24,363 nucleotides of DNA. Origin: a virus. A program made the position numbers and the translations under genes. Of this stretch, positions 4,992 through 11,234 are shown piece by piece. The notes under the pieces are model-generated. The model saw only the letters and a list, made by a program, of their open reading frames with translations. It was not told where the DNA came from and did not search any database. The stretch's first letter is position 1; the number at the start of each line of letters is the position of its first letter. The stretch spans positions 1 to 24,363 of the IMG/VR virus record IMGVR_UViG_3300025070_000231. One strand, written 5' to 3'.

Positions 4992-6524
4992 ATGAACCAA
5001 GCTACACGGTTCATGGCTGCATTTGAGGGGTTCAGTGCGGCACATGGACAGACACAAATATCAGAAGAGAGACGGGCCGGTAAGCAAAAGGCTAAGTCTT
5101 TTATCGTTCGTAAACCTCTCACTATAGAATTAATTGTATCTCACCTCGAAGGTAAAAGCGGGGTGGGTTCTATCCCAATTAACGAAGAGAATAAGTGTAG
5201 GTTCGGGGCACTGGACATAGACCAGTATCCGTTAGACCTTGTTGCTCTGGATAAGAAGCTACAAGACCTTGAGATACCTTGTGTGACCTGCCGCTCTAAG
5301 TCTGGTGGCGCGCACATATTCTTTTTCTTTACAGAGTATATGAGTGCAGGAGTCTTCCGTGACAAAGCATCTGAGGTTGCATCGTATCTGGGGTACGGTG
5401 GCTGTGAGATATTCCCAAAGCAAGAAGAGATTCTTGTCGAGCGTGGTGATGTTGGCAACTTTATTAACCTTCCGTACTTTGATTCGGAACAGACGATGCG
5501 CTATGCACTTCTTGCTAACGGCGAAGAAGCAGACTTAACAGAGTTTCTAGATCTAGTCGAAGAACGTAGGATAACTCCCAAAGCTTTTACAGACCTAACA
5601 TTCGGTGAGCCTGTCGATGAGTTTGCAGACTGGTCACCATGCCTGTCATGCATGTTCGCACAAGGTATACCCGAAGGCACCCGCAACACTGTAATGTTTG
5701 CGGCGGCGGTAGGCTGTAAGAAAGAACAACCAGAGAAGTGGAAAGAACGCCTTGAAGAAATCAACAACAAGTATGCTTCACCACCTTTGCCAGCTTCTGA
5801 GATCGTTGTCATACAGTCTCAGCACGAGAAGAAAGAGTATGGATTTCCGTGTGATCAGGAACCGCTAAAGTCTTTCTGCAACAAGAGCCTGTGTAAGACA
5901 AAGAAGTTTGGTATTGGTAGCCACGTTGCTCATGTAGACATAACGGGTTTGTGTGTTGTCAAGTCAGAGCCTCCCGTTTGGTTCTGTGATGTGGCTGGTC
6001 AACGGGTTGAACTTACAACTGATGACTTGCAAACACCGCAGAAGTTTCAAAAGGCTTGCATGGAACAGATACATGTGATGCCGCCACTGCAGAAGGTAGG
6101 CGACTGGCAAGAGCTTGTTGGCGTAATGATGCAGGACATGAGTGAGATAGAGGTGCCAGAAGAACTAACATACAAGGGTCAGTTCATGGACCTTCTTGAG
6201 TCTTACTGTGATGGCAGGGTGCAGGCTCAGTCAGCCGAAGAGATATCTATTGGCAAGCCGTTTACTGACGAAGAAGAGGGTCTTACATACTTTAAGCTTG
6301 AGTCTTTGATTAAGTTCCTGCGAGGTCATAAGTTTGACAGCTATAGCCGAGGTCAGATACAGGAGCGGTTGAAAGAACTTAATGGCAGTAATGTAGCTAA
6401 CGGTCAAAAGAGATTTGATACAACAGCAGGGGGCACCAAACCTTTACGAGTTTGGTGGGTGCCTTCCTTCAGTTCCGAGGTCCAAGTTCCGGGGATCGAG
6501 ATTGAAAGTGAGGTGCCCTTCTAA
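4992..6524 (+). CDS. Archaeo-eukaryotic-type (TOTE-like AEP) DNA primase
   Basis: A 510-aa primase that should make primers for the family A polymerase. The AEP catalytic pattern is complete: DID metal ligands (Asp75, Asp77) in FGALDIDQYP, the SxH-type motif SKSGGAH (102-108), and the third motif around GDVGNFINLPYF (152-163), preceded by CEIFPKQEE. These resemble the AEP domain of the TOTE conflict systems and its marine-phage relatives. The C-terminal part has a PriCT-like segment (IPEGTRNTVMFAAAV, 226-240) and cysteines 217, 220, 287, 296 and 301, of which FCNKSLCKTKKFGIG looks like a metal or Fe-S site. It ends IESEVPF, an SSB-like acidic tip. GGAG precedes ATG 4992, and the stop overlaps the helicase start (TAATG). 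No helicase domain is fused. Confidence 0.88.
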   Translation: MNQATRFMAAFEGFSAAHGQTQISEERRAGKQKAKSFIVRKPLTIELIVSHLEGKSGVGSIPINEENKCRFGALDIDQYPLDLVALDKKLQDLEIPCVTCRSKSGGAHIFFFFTEYMSAGVFRDKASEVASYLGYGGCEIFPKQEEILVERGDVGNFINLPYFDSEQTMRYALLANGEEADLTEFLDLVEERRITPKAFTDLTFGEPVDEFADWSPCLSCMFAQGIPEGTRNTVMFAAAVGCKKEQPEKWKERLEEINNKYASPPLPASEIVVIQSQHEKKEYGFPCDQEPLKSFCNKSLCKTKKFGIGSHVAHVDITGLCVVKSEPPVWFCDVAGQRVELTTDDLQTPQKFQKACMEQIHVMPPLQKVGDWQELVGVMMQDMSEIEVPEELTYKGQFMDLLESYCDGRVQAQSAEEISIGKPFTDEEEGLTYFKLESLIKFLRGHKFDSYSRGQIQERLKELNGSNVANGQKRFDTTAGGTKPLRVWWVPSFSSEVQVPGIEIESEVPF

Positions 6525-8038
6525 TGCAGACAACTATCTTTGGTCCCCCAGGAACGGGCAAAACAACAACGCTTATTAATATTGTTAAGCAGGAGCTTGA
6601 TAATGGGACTAAGCCTGAGAACATTGCGTTCGTATCCTTCAGCCGTAAGGCGGCGGAGGAAGCGCGTGATCGTTCAGCGGCGGCTCTAAACATGGGCTCG
6701 GACCAGATGGTGTGGTTCCGCACTTTACATAGCTTCGCGTTTCAGAACATAGGTATTGGAAACAGGCAGGTTTTGAAGGGCTCTGACTATAACCAACTGG
6801 GTCGGCTGTTAGGCTTAGAGTTTGCTTCTAACTCTTCTCTCACTATGGCTGATGGTAATCTATTCAGCAGTGGTAAGGGAGGAGATGCTTACCTATCCTT
6901 GATACAGTTAGCACGGGTTCGAGGAGTCAGTCTTGAGCAGCAGTTTAATGATGCCAATGACAGAAGACTTTACTTTCAGCAGTTGAAGGTTGTTAATCAG
7001 GTGTTGCAAGATTACAAGCGCGACACAGGCAAGATAGATTTTGTAGATATGATTGAGAGGTTCATAGACGAGGGGGATTCTCCCCTGCTTGATGTGCTTA
7101 TTGTTGATGAGGCACAGGACCTAGCACCTATGCAGTGGAAGATGATACACGATGTGATGAAGCCACGGGCCAAGCGGGTTTACTTTGCTGGTGATGATGA
7201 CCAGTGTATCTATTCTTGGATGGGCGTAAACGTAAAAGACTTTCTTAACGCTTCAGATAATAAAACAATTCTCCATAAATCATATCGGCTTCCTGAAACT
7301 ATCCACGCTCTTGCAGAAGGTTTGGTAAGTCAACTAGGTACACGGCAGGAAAAGATATGGATGCCGAAAGAGGAGTCTGGAGTTGTAGTTTGGCACCATG
7401 ATATGCTTGGGTTAGACCTAACCAATGGCGAGTGGCTAATCCTTGCACGAACGAACTACATCGCAAACAAGATTGCAACAGATCTCAAAGAGCAGGGGTA
7501 CTTGTTCTGGCGTGAAGGTTCCGGTTGGTCTATCTCACCAAATGTATTAACTGGAATCGAGGTTTGGCTAAAGCTATGCAAAGGAACACATCTTTCTGCG
7601 ACGGAACTGAAGACGTTATCTACATTATTAAAATCGGATATCGTGACCAAAACTGGAAGACGGAAGCTTGCCACGCTCGACAGCGAACTAACTTACAATC
7701 TCGAAAGCATAAGAGAGAACTTTACTACGAACGTCTCCGTCGAGATGCCGTGGTACGATGTGCTGAAAGTTTCAGAGAGGGAGAGAATATATATTTCCTC
7801 AGTGAGACGGATGGGCGAGAAGATCCTAACGAACAAGCCGAGGATCAAGATATCGACGATCCACAAAGCAAAGGGTGGCGAAGCGGATAACGTCGCCCTA
7901 CTGCTAGACTCCTCCAAGCCATGTGCTGAAAGCCCTGATCAGGACTCCGAGATACGGACGTTCTACGTTGGGGCTACTCGTGCCAAGAAAGCACTGCACA
8001 TTATCGAATCACAATCAATGTATGGATTTAAACTATGA
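6524..8038 (+). CDS. UvrD/PcrA-like superfamily 1 DNA helicase
   Basis: A 504-aa SF1A helicase that should unwind DNA in the 3'-5' direction at the phage fork or in repair. Motifs seen: Walker A GPPGTGKTTT (7-16), motif Ia VSFSRKAAEEAR (37-48), FRTLHSFAF (65-73), Walker B DEAQD (195-199), motif III AGDDDQCIYSWMG (222-234), motif IV region SYRLPETIH (253-261), motif V STIHKAKGGEADNV (444-457) and motif VI GATRAKKALHI (483-493). It is shorter than cellular UvrD (about 720 aa) and seems to have reduced 1B/2B domains. It starts one base inside the primase stop (TAATG), so the two proteins are made in a fixed ratio, and ends overlapping the DUF6378 gene. No DnaB-type helicase is present in the window, which makes this the likely replicative helicase (inference). 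Confidence 0.92.
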   Translation: MQTTIFGPPGTGKTTTLINIVKQELDNGTKPENIAFVSFSRKAAEEARDRSAAALNMGSDQMVWFRTLHSFAFQNIGIGNRQVLKGSDYNQLGRLLGLEFASNSSLTMADGNLFSSGKGGDAYLSLIQLARVRGVSLEQQFNDANDRRLYFQQLKVVNQVLQDYKRDTGKIDFVDMIERFIDEGDSPLLDVLIVDEAQDLAPMQWKMIHDVMKPRAKRVYFAGDDDQCIYSWMGVNVKDFLNASDNKTILHKSYRLPETIHALAEGLVSQLGTRQEKIWMPKEESGVVVWHHDMLGLDLTNGEWLILARTNYIANKIATDLKEQGYLFWREGSGWSISPNVLTGIEVWLKLCKGTHLSATELKTLSTLLKSDIVTKTGRRKLATLDSELTYNLESIRENFTTNVSVEMPWYDVLKVSERERIYISSVRRMGEKILTNKPRIKISTIHKAKGGEADNVALLLDSSKPCAESPDQDSEIRTFYVGATRAKKALHIIESQSMYGFKL

Positions 8039-8307
8039 AAGACCGACAGCACTTTATCGACACCGCCGCAGAGTTAATCAATGGGCCGAGGGCCAAGGAT
8101 TACGGGCCGGCTAAGTTTAACCATGAGCGTATCGCTACTATATGGAGCGTCATACTTAACAGAGCGGTGACTGCAGAACAGGTAGCGGCTTGCATGATTG
8201 GTGTTAAGCTGGCTCGTCTGGCAGAGGATATTACCAAAGATGATTCATGGGTAGACATCATTGGATACGCGGCCTTGGGCGGTGAGATTGTAAACGACGA
8301 TGAGTGA
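8035..8307 (+). CDS. DUF6378-family protein, 90 aa
   Basis: The protein has the usual features of the small phage DUF6378 family: AAELINGPRAKDYG (11-24), the helix HERIATIWSVIL (30-41), VAACMIGVKLARLAED (50-65) and the closing DDSWVDIIGYAALG (69-82). It is all-helical, with conserved acidic and tyrosine residues. The family has no proven role that I know of. The helical fold and acidic clusters recall MazG-like nucleotide pyrophosphohydrolases, but this is only a suggestion. It overlaps the helicase by ATGA and its stop lies inside the polymerase start region. It is therefore locked into the replication operon, in line with a role in nucleotide supply or replication. Confidence 0.8.
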   Translation: MKDRQHFIDTAAELINGPRAKDYGPAKFNHERIATIWSVILNRAVTAEQVAACMIGVKLARLAEDITKDDSWVDIIGYAALGGEIVNDDE

Positions 8308-10216
8308 GGGTTATCAAATGGACATCCTAGACTTAGACATGCAAGATGCTGCTATCCAAGGAACGGAAAAGCAATGGGTTCCGCCGTCTTCTTTCCCAGA
8401 CTTAACCAGTCAAGAGCGTATCGCCATTGACCTTGAGACACGGGACCCGAACATCAAGACATTAGGGCCGGGCTGGTGTAGAGATGATGGCTACATCATT
8501 GGGGTAGCTATTGCGGCGGGAGATTTCCAAGGGTACTTTCCTATCCGGCATGAGAGCGGCGAGAACTTCTCACAGAAGAAAGTCTTTGCTTGGCTGAAGA
8601 AACAGATGGAGACACCTCATATTGAGAAGGTCATGCACAATGCGATGTATGACCTTGGCTGGTTGCGCTGGGCCGGGATCGAGGTTCAAGGTTCGATAGT
8701 CGATACCATGATAGCCGCTCCCCTGCTGAACGAGAACCGGATGTATTACAACCTAGACTCTTTGGCTCGTGAGTATCTGAGTGAGCGTAAGGATGAGAAG
8801 ATTCTGAAAGCTGCGGCCTCTGCCTTTGGTGTGGATCCAAAGGGCGGGATGTGGCGGCTACCGTCTCACTTAGTCGGGGCATATGCAGAACAGGATGCCG
8901 CTGTGACCCTGAGACTTTGGGACAGGTTACGCGCTGACATGATTAAGGATGAATGCACTGGTATATTCCAGCTTGAGTCAAGCCTGATGCCTGTGCTTCT
9001 GGACATGAAGACGAATGGTGTGCGGGTTGACATAGATAAAGCAGAGCAGGCGCGGACAGAATTACTGCGCAGAGAAAAAGAATTAACGGAGGATGTGCGG
9101 AAAGACACGGGCGTAACTATCGAACCGTGGGTCGCTACATCTATAGCAAAGGCGTTTGATGCCGTCGGGCTGTCGTATGATAGGACAGAAAAAACTGGGG
9201 TTCCCGCCTTTACAAAACAGTTTCTTGCGAACCATGAGAATCCTCTGGCACAGAAGATTGTAAAGATTAGAGAGTTTAACAAGGCCAACACAACCTTTAT
9301 CGAAACCATTCTTGAGCACTCTCATAAGGGGCGTATTCATTGTGACTTTAATCCTTTGCGTTCCGACGAGGGTGGCACTGTAACGGGTAGATTCTCTTCA
9401 AGTAACCCGAACCTACAGCAGATCCCGGCACGGGACCCTGAGATCAAAGCAATGATCCGAGGACTGTTCATACCAGAAGAGGGGTGCAAGTGGGGCTCAT
9501 TCGACTATGCGTCACAAGAACCACGCTGGCTTGCTCACTATTGTTCTACATTAAAAGGCGTACACCGTCACCCTCAGATTGATGAAGTAGTTCAGATGTA
9601 CCACGATGGCAATGCTGACTTTCACCAAATGGTTGCAGACATAGCAGGTATTTCTCGTAAGCAGGCTAAGACTGTTAACCTTGGTATCATGTACGGTATG
9701 GGCAGGGGTAAGCTGGCTGGCGTGATGGACATCACTGATGAAGAGGCAAAAGAACTTCTTGCTAAGTATCATGACCGGGTGCCGTTTGTTAAAGGTATGG
9801 CTGACATGACTATGCGTAGAGCAGAAGAGGTTGGGCATATCAGAACGTGGCTGGGACGGAAGTGTCGCTTCAATATGTGGCAACCTAAGTCATACGGCTA
9901 CAGCAAGCCTATGCCGCTAGAGGCGGCGGCAAAAGAATATGGCGGTAAGGCGGCAATCAAACGTGCCTTTACATACAAAGCTTTGAACAGACTAATCCAA
10001 GGTTCAAGTGCCGACCAAACAAAGAAGGCGATGGTGGACTGCTATGCAGAGGGATTAACTCCAATGCTGACAGTGCATGACGAATTGTGCTTTAATATAG
10101 AAAGCAAGGAACAGGCCGAACGGGTAGCTGAAATCATGACCACCTGTGTACCAAACCTAAATATACCGTTCGAGGTAGACACAGCGCTGGTTGATAACTG
10201 GGGGGAAGTAGAGTGA
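8300..10216 (+). CDS. polA: Family A DNA polymerase with 3'-5' exonuclease
   Basis: The phage replicative polymerase, 638 aa. The proofreading domain is intact: ExoI DLET (44-47), ExoII HNAMYDLGWL (113-122), ExoIII YAEQDAAVTL (195-204). Polymerase motif A is SFDYASQEPRWLAHY (400-414, Asp402), motif B is RKQAKTVNLGIMYG (453-466), and motif C is VHDE (592-595, Asp594). The template-grip TVTGRFSSSNPNLQQIP (360-376) is also present. There is no 5'-3' exonuclease domain. Motif B has Leu461 where E. coli Pol I has Phe762 and T7 has Tyr526. Start: ATG 8300 overlaps the previous stop; ATG 8318 has a better ribosome site (TGAGGG at 8305-8310) and may be the true start, giving 632 aa. No DnaJ-like insertion, as reported for some marine phage polymerases, is seen. 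Confidence 0.95.
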   Translation: MSEGYQMDILDLDMQDAAIQGTEKQWVPPSSFPDLTSQERIAIDLETRDPNIKTLGPGWCRDDGYIIGVAIAAGDFQGYFPIRHESGENFSQKKVFAWLKKQMETPHIEKVMHNAMYDLGWLRWAGIEVQGSIVDTMIAAPLLNENRMYYNLDSLAREYLSERKDEKILKAAASAFGVDPKGGMWRLPSHLVGAYAEQDAAVTLRLWDRLRADMIKDECTGIFQLESSLMPVLLDMKTNGVRVDIDKAEQARTELLRREKELTEDVRKDTGVTIEPWVATSIAKAFDAVGLSYDRTEKTGVPAFTKQFLANHENPLAQKIVKIREFNKANTTFIETILEHSHKGRIHCDFNPLRSDEGGTVTGRFSSSNPNLQQIPARDPEIKAMIRGLFIPEEGCKWGSFDYASQEPRWLAHYCSTLKGVHRHPQIDEVVQMYHDGNADFHQMVADIAGISRKQAKTVNLGIMYGMGRGKLAGVMDITDEEAKELLAKYHDRVPFVKGMADMTMRRAEEVGHIRTWLGRKCRFNMWQPKSYGYSKPMPLEAAAKEYGGKAAIKRAFTYKALNRLIQGSSADQTKKAMVDCYAEGLTPMLTVHDELCFNIESKEQAERVAEIMTTCVPNLNIPFEVDTALVDNWGEVE

Positions 10217-10371
10217 AGTGCTGGCATTGTGAACACGAACTTATCTGGGGCGGCGACCATGATCAGGAAGACGATGATGGCAAACAGTTCATCGAATCTA
10301 ATCTGTCCTGCCCTAACTGCGAAGCCTTCTACCTAGTCTACTTGCCCGTAGGAGGAGTGGAAGATGTTTGA
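10213..10371 (+). CDS. Small zinc-ribbon protein, 52 aa (GTG start)
   Basis: It starts at GTG 10213 inside the polymerase stop (GTGA), behind a purine-rich GGGGGAAG run. The 52-residue product begins MKCWHCEHELIWGG and contains CWHC (3-6) and CPNC (33-36), two CxxC knuckles 26 residues apart with an acidic loop (DHDQEDDDG) between. This is a minimal zinc ribbon. Its stop overlaps the next ATG (10364). Without it there would be a 147-base hole in an operon that otherwise has overlaps only. Small ribbons like this in phages can bind DNA, RNA polymerase or a nuclease; nothing here decides which. Confidence 0.65.
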   Translation: MKCWHCEHELIWGGDHDQEDDDGKQFIESNLSCPNCEAFYLVYLPVGGVEDV

Positions 10372-10570
10372 TGTATTTCTAACAGCCTGTCATTTAATAA
10401 TTACAACTGAGTGTATGACTATAGAGAACACTAGAGGTCCTTACGAAAAGAGGATTGACTGTCTGGCTCGAATGAATGAGATGTCTGATGACGCAAGAGC
10501 CATGTTTACCAGAATGAAACTGCCATATGTGATAGTAAAACGCGAATGTCGTGGACCTCAAGCTGCATAG
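10364..10570 (+). CDS. Small Cys-containing protein closing the replication operon, 68 aa
   Basis: ATG 10364 follows a strong AGGAGGAGTGG site and overlaps the previous stop. The product begins with a short hydrophobic stretch (MFDVFLTACHLIITTEC) and has four cysteines (9, 17, 33, 62), a basic middle and the ending VIVKRECRGPQAA. The early hydrophobic segment is too short and lacks the basic start of a clear signal peptide, yet the even cysteine number leaves open export with disulfides. No family recognised. It is the last plus-strand gene: the next gene on the right is on the minus strand. Confidence 0.6.
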   Translation: MFDVFLTACHLIITTECMTIENTRGPYEKRIDCLARMNEMSDDARAMFTRMKLPYVIVKRECRGPQAA

Positions 10571-10623
10571 GTACGTCTACCCGCAACGAGCGGCCTGAGA
10601 ATCGATGTTTTTATTTAAGTAAA
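10571..10623. other. Convergent junction between replication and structural operons
   Basis: Only 53 bases separate the last plus-strand stop from the last minus-strand stop. It holds a small hairpin CCGC-AACGA-GCGG (10581-10593) and an A/T-rich end with TGTTTTTATTTAAGTAAAT. For plus-strand transcription the T-run comes about 15 bases after the hairpin, so this is not a standard intrinsic terminator; for the minus strand no T-run follows the hairpin. Transcripts may read into each other here. Confidence 0.5.
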
Positions 10624-10779
10624 TCAGTCACTTGGAGAACAGGTCTCTCCTTGGCAACAGTCGTAAATTACCTGACCACAGGTGACACATTGCTCATGAC
10701 CATGCACGAATATAGTTCTTAGCTCCTCACCACAGCGGTCACACCTCTTGCAGTGGCGTTTCACCTCAGTCTTCTCCAT
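10624..10779 (-). CDS. Small Cys-rich zinc-ribbon protein closing the late operon, 51 aa
   Basis: A short minus-strand ORF that starts 14 bases inside the lysozyme gene, with GAGGG about 10 bases before ATG 10779. Its 51 residues contain eight cysteines: CKRCDRC (10-16), CVTC (31-34) and CC (41-42) plus C47, in the order basic start, knuckle, beta-hairpin (RTIFVHGHE), knuckle, Cys-rich tail. This fits a zinc ribbon with extra cysteines. It is the last gene of the late operon, facing another zinc-ribbon gene (10213) across the convergent junction. A regulatory role late in infection is possible, not shown. I consider it real because of the overlap, the ribosome site and the cysteine spacing. 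Confidence 0.6.
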   Translation of the reverse strand: MEKTEVKRHCKRCDRCGEELRTIFVHGHEQCVTCGQVIYDCCQGETCSPSD

Positions 10780-11233
10780 CTGCCAACGCCCTCATCCGTG
10801 ATACCAAACGTCTTGCGCGGTTCGGGACCTGAGTATACCAACGGCTGTCAACCATCTGGTCTGCCGCCTCATTCCAGTCACGCGCATCAACACCAGCCTT
10901 CATGCCTTTGAACTTTGATAGGCGGGGCCGACCCATGTTAAACATCATGTTGGCAATAATTTTCTGACACTCGTCTGGTAAATCGGCAAAGTCAGAGTAT
11001 AAGGTCATACAGTCATCAATCGTAACAGCCATATCTAGATTGAATACTTGCTGTACCCGCTCTTGCTCAATGACTGTGCCAACTTCTTTGCCGTACTCTT
11101 TGTCTTCTTTGGTAATGAGATGACCTATGCCGAATGTAGGTAGCCCCAGATGGTCCAAGTATATCTCGTACTTGCAACCCTCGTCTTCAGCAAGCTCCTG
11201 ACGAAGCTCGTTTAGCACTGTTGATTTCATCAT
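10766..11233 (-). CDS. T4-type lysozyme (glycoside hydrolase family 24 endolysin)
   Basis: It cuts the glycan strands of peptidoglycan (muramidase). The T4 lysozyme triad is complete with exact spacing: with ATG 11233 as start, Glu18 in AEDEGCKYEIYLDHLG, Asp27 nine residues later, and Thr33 in LPTFGIGHL. The rest follows the family: ANMMFNMGRPRLSKFKGM, then DQMVDSRWYTQVPNRARRL. Length 155 aa, against 164 for T4. An upstream TTG at 11248 would extend it by five residues, but it lies in the end of the preceding gene; ATG 11233 follows that gene's stop by one base. There is no signal peptide, so cytoplasmic storage and a holin are expected, though no holin is seen nearby. It lies directly after the giant internal virion gene, so a virion-borne role is possible too. 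Confidence 0.92.
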   Translation of the reverse strand: MMKSTVLNELRQELAEDEGCKYEIYLDHLGLPTFGIGHLITKEDKEYGKEVGTVIEQERVQQVFNLDMAVTIDDCMTLYSDFADLPDECQKIIANMMFNMGRPRLSKFKGMKAGVDARDWNEAADQMVDSRWYTQVPNRARRLVSRMRALADGED

Positions 11234-11234
11234 C

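Noticed and set aside
8300-10216. DnaJ-like insertion in the polymerase, as reported for some marine phages
   Set aside because: The region between motifs A, B and C shows no HPD or Cys-rich DnaJ pattern; the 638-aa length is explained by exonuclease plus polymerase domains.
10571-10623. Bidirectional intrinsic terminator at the convergent junction
   Set aside because: The only hairpin has a 4-bp stem and no adjacent T-run on either strand, so a standard terminator cannot be claimed.
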